From Brachybacterium sp. P6-10-X1 (GTDB lineage Bacteria; Actinomycetota; Actinomycetes; Actinomycetales; Dermabacteraceae), in the NCBI RefSeq assembly GCF_001969445.1, contig NZ_CP017297.1, positions 3,782,001 to 3,846,000 on the forward strand: a stretch of 64,000 bases of DNA, read 5' to 3'. This document shows positions 53,035 to 62,295 of this stretch, piece by piece. How positions within the stretch are numbered: position 1 is the first letter of the stretch; every line of letters begins with the position of its first letter. Position numbers and translations under genes: made by a program. The notes under the pieces were generated by a model. That model made no database searches. It was not told the DNA's origin and saw only the letters and a program-made list of their open reading frames with translations.

Positions 53035-54103
53035 GAGCCCGGTGAAAGGTGGTTCGCGCGGCGCAGGCCGGAGGCGGCCGACGCAGGCGGACGTCGCGCG
53101 TCTCGCCGGTGTCTCGACCGCAACCGTCTCCCATGTCCTCAGCGGGCGCGCCGATCGCAGCGGGCGGGGCAACGCCGAGACCCGTGCCACGGTGGAAGCG
53201 GCGATGGAGCAGCTCGGATACCGCCCGAACTGGGCGGGCCGGGCTCTGCGTCGACAGCGGACCGGGCTGATCGGCGCCCTGGTCTCCGCTCCCAGCAATC
53301 CGTGGCGCGAGGGTCTGATCGACATGGCGCAGCGAGAGCTGGCGCGGCAGGACATCGACCTCGTCGTCTTCCCCGGGGCCCCGGATCCCGAGGTGCTCCG
53401 GCGCTTCGTCGACCTCCTTGACCGCCGCGCCGTCGACGCGTGCTTCACCGTCCATGTCGAGGACGAGCAGCTGTCCACCCGATTCGTACAATGTCCGATC
53501 CCCGTCGTCGCCTTCGCGGAGGAGGGGTTCGCCGGCGTGCCCACGGCGCGCCACGGGTACGGCGCGGCCGCGGCTGAGGCGGTCGGGGAGCTGCAGAGCC
53601 GGGGAGTGCGACGATTCGTGCTGCTCAAGGAGTCCTCGCCGGAGGGCGGCACGCTCGACCGTGACTTCGCGGATCCGGCCCGGCGCCGGCTCGAGGCGGT
53701 CGCTGGAGGAGCGGTGGCGTCACGGCCGCTCGAGGTCGACTACGGGATCAGCGCGGACCTCTCGGCGCTGGACTGGGCGGCCCTGGAAACTGCGGGACCC
53801 GCGGACCCCGTCGTGCTGATGTGCTCGAGCGACCGGCTGGCGATCCAGGTCTGCGCCGAGTGCGCACGACGGGGGATCGATGTGGGGCGCACGGTCGGTG
53901 TCGTCGGCCGCGGTGACATCTCCGAAGCGGCGACGGGACCTGTCCCGCTGAGCACGCTGGGGACCTCGGGCGCGGAGTACGGCGAGGTGTTCGCGGCGCT
54001 CGCCGACGCGGCACGCAGCGGGGAGAAGATCGCGGACGGTTGGGCCTTCCCGTGGCGGTTCATCGAGCGGGAGTCGACGGCCAGGCTGCTCAGAACGGAC
54101 TAA
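53009..54103 (+). CDS. LacI family transcriptional regulator of the third importer operon
   Basis: 364 residues from ATG 53009; a GTG at 53018 is an alternative start directly after GGAGGG. HTH: TQADVARLAGVSTATVSHVL, hinge GYRPNWAGRALRRQRTG. The effector domain is present (LIGALVSAPSNPWREGLIDM, VVAFAEEGFAGVPTARHGYG). Divergent from and 56 bases from the binding-protein gene of the sulfatase importer operon, the classical layout for a local repressor. Followed by a strong terminator. Confidence 0.9.
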   Translation: MEGVSDPVKSPVKGGSRGAGRRRPTQADVARLAGVSTATVSHVLSGRADRSGRGNAETRATVEAAMEQLGYRPNWAGRALRRQRTGLIGALVSAPSNPWREGLIDMAQRELARQDIDLVVFPGAPDPEVLRRFVDLLDRRAVDACFTVHVEDEQLSTRFVQCPIPVVAFAEEGFAGVPTARHGYGAAAAEAVGELQSRGVRRFVLLKESSPEGGTLDRDFADPARRRLEAVAGGAVASRPLEVDYGISADLSALDWAALETAGPADPVVLMCSSDRLAIQVCAECARRGIDVGRTVGVVGRGDISEAATGPVPLSTLGTSGAEYGEVFAALADAARSGEKIADGWAFPWRFIERESTARLLRTD

Positions 54104-54132
54104 GGGCCCGCCTCCGTGTCGGAGACGGGCCC
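54104..54132. terminator. strong stem-loop terminator between convergent genes
   Basis: GGGCCCG-C-CTCCG pairs with CGGAG-A-CGGGCCC around a TGT loop; twelve base pairs with one mismatch, starting directly after the LacI stop codon and 24 bases from the end of the convergent SPFH gene. Works for both strands. Confidence 0.75.
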
Positions 54133-54155
54133 GCAGCACCGATGGTGATCCCGCG

Positions 54156-55271
54156 TCAGGACTGGTCCGCGGACCCCGGGTGCGCCCACGGCGGGGTGTC
54201 GTCCGAGGACCGCTGGGCTTCGCGCTGTGCGTCGCGCGAACGATGCTCGGCCTCGGCGCGCGCGCGCTCGGCGCGCTCCTGCTCCTGCTCGCGCAGCTGT
54301 GCGGCGGAGATGCGGGCGTCGGTGGCCTCGCCGTCCTTCTCGGCCTCGTGCGCGGCCTGGGCCTGCAGCATGGCGGTACGGATCTCGTCGCCCATGCCGC
54401 CCACGGCGCCGGGGTTCGAGGGCAGGTAGAGCACGTTGGAGCGGCCGTTGCGGGCCACGTCCTGCATGGTGTCGAAGTACTGCGTCATCAGCAGCAGCTG
54501 CTCGGCGGAGTTCTCGATGCCGACCTTGCGCAGCATCTCGTACTGCTCGGCGATGCCCAGGGCGATCGCCTTGCGCTGGGCGGCGACGCCCTCGCCCTGC
54601 AGGCGCTTGGACTCGGCCTCCGCCTCGGCCTGGGTGACGCGCTTGATCTTGTCGGCCTCGGCCAGGGACTGCGCCGCGACGCGGTCGCGCTGTGCGGCGT
54701 TGATGGAGTTCATCGAATCGCGCACCCGCGAGTCCGGGGAGATGTCCTGGACCAGGGTGTTGATGATGTTGAAGCCGAAGTCCGCCATGCGGGCCGACAG
54801 GGTCTGCTCGACGCTCCGGGCGATGTCGTCCTTCGACTCGAAGGCCTGGTCCAGCTCGAGGGCGGACAGGGCCGAGCGCACGGTGTCGAACACATAGGAG
54901 CGGATCTGCGCCTCGGGGTTCGACAGCTTGTAGTACGCGTCGACGACCTGCTCCTCCTTGATCACGTACTGCACCGCCACCGGGACCGTGACGAACACGT
55001 TGTCCTTCGTCTTGGACTCGATGTTGACCTCGAGCTGCTGGACGCGCAGAGAGATCGGCCGGGTGGTGTTGTCGATGAACGGCGCCTTGAAGTTCAGGCC
55101 GGCCGACGCGACGCGGCGGAACTTGCCGAACCTCTCGACGATCACCGCCTCGCGGGAGTGGACCGTGAACATCAGCGATGTGCGCAGACCGCCGAACAGC
55201 AGTGCTGCCAGGACGATCAGGACGACGATGACGACGACGGCGATGATGAGGAAGATGACGACGCCTTCCAT
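54156..55271 (-). CDS. SPFH/band 7 (stomatin-like) membrane protein
   Basis: 371 residues from ATG 55271. A single N-terminal membrane segment (IFLIIAVVVIVVLIVLAALL, about 6-25) is followed by the SPFH domain (VHSREAVIVERFGKFRRVAS, PFIDNTTRPISLRVQQLEVN, FDTVRSALSALELDQAFESK) and a long Ala/Glu-rich coiled coil (about 210-260). The C-terminal 60 residues are charged. Such proteins build membrane-associated cages and often partner NfeD or FtsH-type proteins; no NfeD gene is adjacent. Confidence 0.9.
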   Translation of the reverse strand: MEGVVIFLIIAVVVIVVLIVLAALLFGGLRTSLMFTVHSREAVIVERFGKFRRVASAGLNFKAPFIDNTTRPISLRVQQLEVNIESKTKDNVFVTVPVAVQYVIKEEQVVDAYYKLSNPEAQIRSYVFDTVRSALSALELDQAFESKDDIARSVEQTLSARMADFGFNIINTLVQDISPDSRVRDSMNSINAAQRDRVAAQSLAEADKIKRVTQAEAEAESKRLQGEGVAAQRKAIALGIAEQYEMLRKVGIENSAEQLLLMTQYFDTMQDVARNGRSNVLYLPSNPGAVGGMGDEIRTAMLQAQAAHEAEKDGEATDARISAAQLREQEQERAERARAEAEHRSRDAQREAQRSSDDTPPWAHPGSADQS

Positions 55272-55337
55272 GAGGACCCCTTTCAGATGGACAGGTCTTG
55301 TGAGCCACGCTACCAAGCCCGGTGCGGGAGCCGCGGA

Positions 55338-55826
55338 TCAGCGCAGGTCCAGCTCCGTCTCGATCCGACGGGCGATCCGGGCCGGGGGCACCGGCGGGGC
55401 CCAACGGCGCAGCACCCGGCCGTCGGGTGCGATGAGGAACTTGGTGAAGTTCCAGGCGATGCGCCCGCCCATCACCCCCGCCTTCTGCTCGCGCAGCCAT
55501 CGCCACAGCGGGAGGGCGTCGGGCCCGTTGACGTCGGCCTTGGCGAACAGCGGGAAGGTGATGTCGTAGGTGGCGGCGCATGCGTCGCGGGTGTCCTGGT
55601 CGCTGCCGGGGTCCTGATGGAACTGGTCCGAGGGGAATCCCAGCACCGTGAAGCCGTGTGCGCCGAAGCGGTCCTGCAGGTCCTGCAGGCCCCGGAACTG
55701 CGGGGTGAAGGCGCACTCGGTGGCCGTGTTGACGACCAGCACGAGCCGCCCGCGGTAGTTGCTCAGCTCCTGGCGCTCCCCGTCGATGGTGGTGGCGTGG
55801 AAGTCGTGGAAGGTGGTGGCGTCCAT
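55338..55826 (-). CDS. glutathione peroxidase family thiol peroxidase
   Basis: 162 residues from ATG 55826. The peroxidatic Cys38 is in NTATECAFTPQF (Cys in place of Sec); Gln68 in FPSDQFHQDPG and Trp125-Asn126 in IAWNFTKFL complete the tetrad. The usual NQFG is DQFH here. In actinobacteria lacking glutathione, thioredoxin or mycoredoxin is the likely electron donor. Cytosolic. Monocistronic. Confidence 0.9.
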   Translation of the reverse strand: MDATTFHDFHATTIDGERQELSNYRGRLVLVVNTATECAFTPQFRGLQDLQDRFGAHGFTVLGFPSDQFHQDPGSDQDTRDACAATYDITFPLFAKADVNGPDALPLWRWLREQKAGVMGGRIAWNFTKFLIAPDGRVLRRWAPPVPPARIARRIETELDLR

Positions 55827-55884
55827 GCTCTGCGTCCTCTCGCCGACTTCGACAGCGTAGGAGCGCCGGCTGAAGGGGGGCTGG

Positions 55885-57036
55885 TCACGCGCTCACCGTC
55901 CGCGGAGCACCGCGATGGGCGAGCACGATCGCCGCGATCCCTGCGGCGGTGAGCACGGCGCACACCAGATAGATCCCCGCTTGGCCCAGCGTCGTCATCG
56001 ACCCGAAGGCGATCACCCCACCGGACAGGATCGCGCCCACCCGCCGGGCGTTCATGTACAGGCTGGTGGAGAGCCCGGGACGGACGATGATCCGTTGGAA
56101 GAGCGTCAGCCCGGTGCCCGCGATCGTCGCGAAGCACCAGGCGTTGAGCAGCTGGATCCCGATCAGCCCGGCGGGCGACTGCACCGCGGCCAGCAGCACG
56201 TAGTACACGACGCCGACGGCGCAGCCGACGATGATCAGCCGCTGCGCCGAGAATCGCTTCGACAACCGTCCCAGCAGGAGCAGCGCAGGGATCTCGAGGC
56301 CCGCGGCGACGCCCAGGGCGACGCCCGCCCAGAGGACGTCGAGCCCGAGCGACTGGGTGACGTAGACGGTCATGAACGACATGGCGCTCGCGTTCGCGGC
56401 CTGTAGCAGCACGAAGCCGATCACGATGACCACCACCCCGGTGCGCCCGGGAAGCGGGCCGGGGTCGGGGTCAGCCGTCGTGCTGTCCTCGGGCATCGCA
56501 CGGGGGCCGACGGACTGCAGCACGGCGGTGGCGGCGAAGCTCAGCGCCGCGGTGACGGCGATGGCCAGCAGGGCGGCGCGCTCGCCGAAGGCCCCGATGA
56601 GGAAGGTCGCGACCGGCGGGCCCGCCACCCATGCCACCGAGAACAGCGCACGGGTGTTGATGATCTGGGCGCTGTCCGCCCCGGCATGGCGGAGATGGGC
56701 GAACAGCAGCGTGCTGCCCACCCCGGCCGGGCCGCCGAGCACCACGAGGGCGACGACGGCCAGCGGCAGCGAGGTGGCCAGCGCGAGCAGCGCCGACAGG
56801 AGGATCGTCAGCACGGCGCTGACCAGCATCGGACGCAGGTAGCGGCCCGTGCGGTCGGCCTGGGCGGGGATGATCGTCGTCGCGATCAGGGCGCTGGCGT
56901 TGTACAGCGCGAGCGCCCAGCCGAGCTCGCTGGTGGTGGCGCCGAACAGCGTCGTCAGCACCAGCGCGAGGGCCGGGTTGAGGAAGGCGAACTGCAGCCC
57001 CCACAGCAGTGCCGTCGAGGGGACGAGGAAGCGCAT
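55885..57036 (-). CDS. MFS transporter, sugar efflux (Set)-like
   Basis: 383 residues from ATG 57036 (a GTG directly before is possible). About 12 spans; loop between spans 2 and 3 is QADRTGRYLRPML. Similar in plan to SetA-type sugar efflux transporters (SGPAGVGS-like GGPAGVGSTLLFAHLRHAG, LLGRLSKRFSAQRLIIVG). Efflux of excess sugars would fit the sugar-rich window, but the substrate is not proven. It starts 13 bases from the broken aldo-keto reductase gene on the same strand. Confidence 0.8.
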   Translation of the reverse strand: MRFLVPSTALLWGLQFAFLNPALALVLTTLFGATTSELGWALALYNASALIATTIIPAQADRTGRYLRPMLVSAVLTILLSALLALATSLPLAVVALVVLGGPAGVGSTLLFAHLRHAGADSAQIINTRALFSVAWVAGPPVATFLIGAFGERAALLAIAVTAALSFAATAVLQSVGPRAMPEDSTTADPDPGPLPGRTGVVVIVIGFVLLQAANASAMSFMTVYVTQSLGLDVLWAGVALGVAAGLEIPALLLLGRLSKRFSAQRLIIVGCAVGVVYYVLLAAVQSPAGLIGIQLLNAWCFATIAGTGLTLFQRIIVRPGLSTSLYMNARRVGAILSGGVIAFGSMTTLGQAGIYLVCAVLTAAGIAAIVLAHRGAPRTVSA

Positions 57037-57048
57037 CACCGAGGTTCC

Positions 57049-57924
57049 TCAGGCCTCAGGAATCGGCCGACCGTGCTCGGCGAGTGTCAACGAGGCCGGT
57101 TCCGGTCCGCTGCGCACTCCCGTCTCCAGCGAGTCGATCCGAGCCAGCTCCTCGGCGGTGAGCTCGAGGTTCAGCGCGTCGAGATTCTCCTGGATCCGCT
57201 CGACGTGCACCGACTTCGGAATCACCTGGCGACCTTGCTGGAGGTGCCAAGCGAGCATGACCTGGGCTGCTGTCGCTCCGTGCGCCGTGGCGATCTCGTG
57301 CAGCGTGGGATCGTCGAAGCTGCGGCGCTGACCACCGCCGTACGAGGTGATCCCTCCGATCGGGGACCAGGCCTGGGTGAGTATGCCGTGGCGGGCGTTC
57401 ATCGCCTCGAGCTCGCGCTGCTGGAAATAGGGGTGGACCTCGATCTGATTGACGGCGGGTACCACGTGGGTGTGCTCCAGCAGGTCGGAGAGGTGCTCGG
57501 GCAGGAAGTTGCTCACCCCGATCGCGCGCACAGTTCCCGTCGACAGCGCGTCCTCGAGGGCGCGGTAGGCGGCGAGGGTGCGGTCGAAGTCCGTGGGCAG
57601 GGGCTGGTGCAGGAGCAGCAGGTCGATCTGATCCACGCCCAGCTTCGCGCGGCTCTTCTCGATGCCGCGCGGGGTCTCCTCGGTGCCATAGTCGCTGATC
57701 CAGATCTTGGTCTCGACGACGACGTCCTTGCGGTCGATCCCCGAGGCGCGCAATGCCTGCCCGACCTCCTTCTCGTTGCCGTAGGCGGCGGCGGTGTCGA
57801 GATGGCGGTATCCGGCGTCGAGCGCCGCACCCACCGCGGCCTCCGTGTCCTAGGGCGCGGTCTGGAAGACCCCGAGTCCGATCGAGGGGATCGTGACGGA
57901 GCTGTTCAGGGTGAAAGTGTTCAT
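57049..57924 (-). pseudogene. aldo/keto reductase interrupted by an in-frame amber codon
   Basis: Read from ATG 57924 the frame gives a normal AKR5-type start (MNTFTLNSSVTIPSIGLGVF, then QTAP) but codon 25 is TAG (57850-57852), followed in frame by DTEAAVGAALDAGYRHLDTA and the rest of a full-length enzyme to 57049. One G-to-T change of GAG (Glu in QTAPEDT) explains it. The downstream part has the catalytic Asp, Tyr (AAAYGNE), Lys (VVETKIW) and His (LLLLHQP). A GTG at 57834 could restart but would lack the first beta strands. Either a recent nonsense mutation, a sequencing error or read-through. Confidence 0.8.
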
Positions 57925-57961
57925 GACCTCGACCGTAGGCGCGCACGCCCCGGCGAGGGAG

Positions 57962-58837
57962 TCACCGCTGGTATCCCCCGGGGATCGTCTCCGCGGCCGC
58001 GGGCTGCGCGGTCCAGCTGCGCAGCAGGTCCAGGGCGTCTGCGTCCGGGGTCCCGGGCTCGGCCAGGTAGCCGGCCAGTCGGATCCCGGGGGCCGAGGGC
58101 ACCTGGAGCACCTCGTAGGTGAGGGTGAGCTCGCCGACCACGGGATGGGCGATCCGCTTCGCCCCGTGCGTGTGCGTGCGCACGGTCTGGTCGACCCACC
58201 AGGCGCGGAACTCCGAGCTCTCCCCGGCGAGTCGACCGATCAGCGCCTTGAGCTCCTCGTCGTCAGGATGCTGGCCGAGGGTCAGCCGCAGGTTCGAGAC
58301 CGCGCCGCGGGCGACGGGCTCCCACTCCGGGTAGAAGGTGCGCGCCCGCGGATCGAGGAAGGTGTACAGCGCGGTGTTCACCGGGGCCGCATCGACGGGG
58401 AACAGGTGCGGGAACAGTGCGCGCCCCAGTGCATTGGACGCCAGCGGATCGCGCAGATGATTCGAGGCGATCACCGGCAGGTCCTGCATGGTCTCGATGA
58501 GCTGCTGGACGCGCTCGGGCACGCAGTCGTCGGCCCGCACCGGGCGACGCGGACTGCCGCCGGCGGCGCGCGCGAGGTGGTGCAGGTGAGCGCGTTCGGC
58601 CTCGTCGAGCTGCAGGGCACGGGCCAGGGCCACCAGCACGCTCTCCGAGACTCCGCGCAGGTCACCGCGCTCGATCCGCGTGTAGTACGCGATGGACACA
58701 TCGGCGAGCTGGGCGACCTCCTCGCGGCGCAGCCCGGGGACGCGGCGCACGCCGTACGTCGCGATCCCGGCCCGCTCGGGCGACACGCGGCCTCGCGCGG
58801 CGGTGAGGAACTGCCGGACCTCGCCCTTGGTATCCAT
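57962..58837 (-). CDS. XRE regulator with MmyB-type ligand-binding domain
   Basis: 291 residues. HTH at about 25-75 (GVRRVPGLRREEVAQLADVS, then IAYYTRIERGDL) followed by the MmyB-like PAS-type domain (NHLRDPLASNALGRALFPHL, YPEWEPVARGAVSNLRLTLG, HPVVGELTLTYEVLQVP). In actinobacteria these regulators often sit beside SDR or aldo-keto reductase genes and control them. Here it lies 37 bases upstream of the broken aldo/keto reductase on the same strand, so it might have controlled it. Confidence 0.88.
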   Translation of the reverse strand: MDTKGEVRQFLTAARGRVSPERAGIATYGVRRVPGLRREEVAQLADVSIAYYTRIERGDLRGVSESVLVALARALQLDEAERAHLHHLARAAGGSPRRPVRADDCVPERVQQLIETMQDLPVIASNHLRDPLASNALGRALFPHLFPVDAAPVNTALYTFLDPRARTFYPEWEPVARGAVSNLRLTLGQHPDDEELKALIGRLAGESSEFRAWWVDQTVRTHTHGAKRIAHPVVGELTLTYEVLQVPSAPGIRLAGYLAEPGTPDADALDLLRSWTAQPAAAETIPGGYQR

Positions 58838-58862
58838 GTGGCCAGATTACGGCAGGGGGAGC

Positions 58863-59774
58863 TCACGCCAGGAAGGCATCCACCTCGGCACGCGTCGGCG
58901 CGCTCTCGGGGCCCTTGCGCGTCACGGCGATCGCGGCGGCGGCGTTGGCCCGGGTGGCCGCCGATTCCCAGTCCGCGCCGAGCGCCCGCTCGGCCAGCAG
59001 CACGCCGGTGTGGGTGTCGCCGGCCCCGTTGGTGTCCACGGCCAGCTGAGGGAAGGCGGGGATCTCGGTGCCGCGGCCGTGGTGGAAGACGATGCAGCCG
59101 CGCTCCCCGTCGCGCACGATGACCGCGGCATGGCTGCCGATGCGGCGCCGCAAAGCCTCCGGGGTGTCCTCGGGGCTGTCCAGGCCGGTCAGGGCGCGGG
59201 CCTCGTCGGCGTTCGAGGTCCACACGGTGGTGCGCTCGAGCACCCGGTCCTGCACCTCGCGGTCGAAGGAGGCGAAGGGCTCGCCGGGGTCGAGCACCAC
59301 CTCGACGCCTGCGGGCAGGGTCTCCAGGAACTCCAGCAGCGGCTCACGGGTGGGGTCGAACAGGGTGTAGCCGGAGACGCACAGCAGGTCGCCCGGCTCC
59401 GGGGCGAGGGTCGCCAGCGAGTCCCCGGTGATCTCGCGCTCGGCGCCGTAGATGGACACGAAGCTGCGCTGGGCGGAGGGCTCGACGAACACGAGACAGG
59501 ATCCGGTGTCGGAGTCCGGACGAGGCGCGGCGGAGAGGGTGACCCCGCCGGCCGCGAGCACCGCGCGCACCAGGTCCCCGTTCGCCCCGGTGCCGTGCGC
59601 CCCGCCGTGGACGGCGCGGGCCCCGGTGCGGGCGGCGGCGACCAGGATCGTGGCCGCCCCTCCGGCATAGCGGGTCTCGCTGGTCGCATTGGTGTTCCCG
59701 CCGGGCGGCGGCAGGGCGGGCACCTCGACCACGACGTCGACGAGTGCCTGGGCGGTGTGCAGCACGCGGGGCAT
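58863..59774 (-). CDS. PfkB family carbohydrate kinase
   Basis: 303 residues from ATG 59774. Substrate-binding GGNTNATSETRYAGGAATIL differs from ribokinase's GGKGANQA; the catalytic motif is DTNGAGDTHTG with Asp253. End VTRKGPESAPTRAEV is typical of PfkB proteins. It may phosphorylate a sugar or nucleoside; the TRKGP-type ending is common in fructokinase/ADP-dependent sugar kinase relatives. No sugar gene is adjacent. Divergent from the penicillin-binding protein gene. Confidence 0.85.
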   Translation of the reverse strand: MPRVLHTAQALVDVVVEVPALPPPGGNTNATSETRYAGGAATILVAAARTGARAVHGGAHGTGANGDLVRAVLAAGGVTLSAAPRPDSDTGSCLVFVEPSAQRSFVSIYGAEREITGDSLATLAPEPGDLLCVSGYTLFDPTREPLLEFLETLPAGVEVVLDPGEPFASFDREVQDRVLERTTVWTSNADEARALTGLDSPEDTPEALRRRIGSHAAVIVRDGERGCIVFHHGRGTEIPAFPQLAVDTNGAGDTHTGVLLAERALGADWESAATRANAAAAIAVTRKGPESAPTRAEVDAFLA

Positions 59775-59851
59775 GGGACCGAGTCTAGGCACCGGATGAT
59801 CCCGAGGCACCGGAGTGGACGCGGAGGCCCCCGGGCGGTGACGATACGGGT

Positions 59852-61786
59852 ATGAGCCCAGCGCCCTCGCGGTCTCGTCGCCGCCCCCTGATCATCGTCC
59901 TCGTCCTCGCCGTGATCGCAGCGCTCGTGCTCGCCCTCGTGATCTGGCGCGACCGCTTCGGGGACGGCGTCGAGGAGGCCGAGGCGCTCGCCGCGGCCCT
60001 GCCCAGCGGGGACTTCGCGGAGGTGCCGCTGCAGGACCTCTCGGCCGGCGCGGCCGCCGAGGAGCACGAGCGCGTGCTCGGGGCGATGCTCGAGGCGACG
60101 GGGGAGCCGCCGAAGGTGGAGCTGGCCGATGCCGGCAGCGCCGAGGACGGCACCCGCACCGCCACCCTGCAGTGGACGTGGACGCTTCCGCACGAGGCGG
60201 GGACCTGGCGCTACACCACCGAGGCCACGCTGGAGCGCACCGCGGAGGGCTGGGCCGCCCAGCTGGATCCCTCCGTGTTCGCCCCCGATCTCACCGCCGA
60301 CGAGCACCTGGAGATCGCACCGCTGGAACCGGAGCTCGGCACCGTCGTCGGGCGTGACGGCACGACGCTGTACGGCCCGCACGCCGTCCGCGTGCTCGGG
60401 CTCGACAAGGCCCAGCTCGAGGAGGACACCCAGGAGGACGCCGCCCGCGAGCTCGCCGATCTGCTCGGCATCGACGCCGACCGCTACGTCGAGACCGTGG
60501 CCGGCTACGGCCCCGACGCCTTCGTCCCCGGGCTCACCGTCCGCGAGGACGACCTGGGAGACTATCCCCTCGACCAGGCCGCGGACGTGACGGGGTACCG
60601 AGCGCTCGAGCGCACCCAGCCCCTCGCCGTCGAGCGCGGCTTCGCGCCCGGTGTGCTCGGCTCCTTGCGCGAGGCCTCCCAGGAGGACATCGAGGGGTCG
60701 GACGGCGAGATCGTGGCCGGGGACCTCGTGGCGACCGGCGGCGTCCTCGCCGCCCGGCAGGACGCGATCACCGGTGCCACCGGCGTGGACGTCCGCGCGG
60801 TCGACGCCGAGGCCGGGACCGAGCGCTCCCTGCACCGGGTCGAGCCGACCGACGGCACCGAGGTGGCCACGACCCTCGATCACGACCTGCAGAACCTGGC
60901 CACCGAGGCGATCGCCGAGGAGGACTCCCCGAGCGCGGTGATCGCCCTGCAGCCCTCGACCGGGGACGTGCTCGCCGCGGGCCTGGGGCCGACGGGGCAG
61001 TCCTACCCGGTCGGTCTCGTCGGCCGGTACGCCCCCGGCTCGACCTTCAAGGCCGTCACCGCGCTGGCCCTGCTGCGCGAGGGCGTCACCCCGGAGACCA
61101 CCCTGCAGTGCCCGGAGACGGCGACCGTCGACGGGGTCACGTTCAAGAACGCCGATTCGCTGGATCCGAGCCTGTTCGGCCCGATGCCGCTGAGCGACGC
61201 CATCGCCCACTCCTGCAACACGGCGATGCTGCTGCAGCACGACGTCGTCTCCCAGGGCGCGCTCGCCGAGGCCGCGACCACCCTCGGCATCGGCCAGGAG
61301 GCGCCGACAGGGCTCGATGCCTTCATGGGGTCGGTCCCGACGGAGGACGAGGGCGCCCAGCACGCCGCGGCGCTGATGGGGCAGGGCAGGGTGCAGGCCT
61401 CGCCCCTGGCGATGGCCGTGGTGCTGGCGAGCATCCAGGAGGGCCATGCGGTGCACCCCAGGATCCTCGCCGATGACGAGGCCGGCCCGGTCGAAGTGGA
61501 CCAGCCGCTGACCGAGGACGAGACCGCGCAGATGCAGAATCTGCTGCGCGGCGTCGTCACCCGCGGCAGCCTCGACGACTTCGCCGATATGCCGGGCGAA
61601 CCGGTGATCGGCAAGACCGGCACCGCCGAGTGGACGGACGAGAACGGTGATCTGGCGCTGCACTCCTGGGTGATGGTCGCGCAGGGGGACCTGGTCGTGG
61701 TCGCGTTCGTCGAGGACGGCAGCTACGGCTCGACGACCGCCGGGCCCATCGCCCGCGAGGTGCTCGAGGGCGTCCAGGGCGGGTGA
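59852..61786 (+). CDS. class B penicillin-binding protein with NTF2-like N-terminal domain
   Basis: 644 residues. A single membrane anchor (about 12-32) is followed by an NTF2-like MecA-type domain (about 40-150), a PBP dimerisation domain and a transpeptidase domain with Ser397-x-x-Lys400 (PGSTFK), Ser454-Cys-Asn456 (HSCNT) and Lys588-Thr-Gly (GKTGTAEW). It crosslinks peptidoglycan outside the membrane. The cysteine in the SxN motif is natural for the PBP2x/FtsI-like group. It stands alone with its own promoter region; not part of a division cluster. Confidence 0.92.
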   Translation: MSPAPSRSRRRPLIIVLVLAVIAALVLALVIWRDRFGDGVEEAEALAAALPSGDFAEVPLQDLSAGAAAEEHERVLGAMLEATGEPPKVELADAGSAEDGTRTATLQWTWTLPHEAGTWRYTTEATLERTAEGWAAQLDPSVFAPDLTADEHLEIAPLEPELGTVVGRDGTTLYGPHAVRVLGLDKAQLEEDTQEDAARELADLLGIDADRYVETVAGYGPDAFVPGLTVREDDLGDYPLDQAADVTGYRALERTQPLAVERGFAPGVLGSLREASQEDIEGSDGEIVAGDLVATGGVLAARQDAITGATGVDVRAVDAEAGTERSLHRVEPTDGTEVATTLDHDLQNLATEAIAEEDSPSAVIALQPSTGDVLAAGLGPTGQSYPVGLVGRYAPGSTFKAVTALALLREGVTPETTLQCPETATVDGVTFKNADSLDPSLFGPMPLSDAIAHSCNTAMLLQHDVVSQGALAEAATTLGIGQEAPTGLDAFMGSVPTEDEGAQHAAALMGQGRVQASPLAMAVVLASIQEGHAVHPRILADDEAGPVEVDQPLTEDETAQMQNLLRGVVTRGSLDDFADMPGEPVIGKTGTAEWTDENGDLALHSWVMVAQGDLVVVAFVEDGSYGSTTAGPIAREVLEGVQGG

Positions 61787-61804
61787 CTCCGCGGGGCGGC
61801 CGGC

Positions 61805-62281
61805 TCAGTAGGCGGTGCGCCCCTCGTGCGCTCGCCAGGCGTCGAAGGGTGCCGCCGCCTGCGCGGTCCGGGACTGCGCGGTGGGCAGCAGCGCCCGGTG
61901 CCCGGGACTCTCGAAGTACTCGTAGAAAGCGGCGTCGTCGAAACCGGCCCGGGCGGCGTCGTCCCGGCCCGCGGCGAACACCACCCGGTCCACCCGCGCC
62001 CACAGCGCCGAGGCCAGGCACATGGGGCACGGCTCGCAGCTGGCGTAGAGCACGGCGCCGGGCAGCTCATGGGTCTCCAGCTGCGCGCAGGCCGCCCGGA
62101 GTGCGGCCACCTCGGCGTGCGCGGTCGGATCATGGGCCGAGGTGACCTGGTTGACACCCTCGAACAGCCGCCCGTCGGCCGTGGCCAGGACCGCGCCGAA
62201 GGGACCGCCGTCCTCGGCGACGTTGGCGGTGGCGAGGTCGACGGCGCGGGCCAGCAGATCGGACTCGGCAGGGGTGCTCAT
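61805..62281 (-). CDS. nucleoside/guanine deaminase-like zinc enzyme
   Basis: 158 residues from ATG 62281. The cytidine deaminase-fold site is complete: His55-Ala-Glu57 (PTAHAEV) and Pro-Cys85-x2-Cys88 (CEPCPMC) bind zinc. The overall pattern GGPFGAVL and C-terminal FYEYFESP resemble guanine deaminases (GuaD) more than tRNA adenosine deaminases (TadA), which would have a basic C-terminus. Follows the FadH-like gene by 14 bases, so it is downstream in the same operon. Confidence 0.85.
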   Translation of the reverse strand: MSTPAESDLLARAVDLATANVAEDGGPFGAVLATADGRLFEGVNQVTSAHDPTAHAEVAALRAACAQLETHELPGAVLYASCEPCPMCLASALWARVDRVVFAAGRDDAARAGFDDAAFYEYFESPGHRALLPTAQSRTAQAAAPFDAWRAHEGRTAY

Positions 62282-62295
62282 GGCGACCGATTCTG

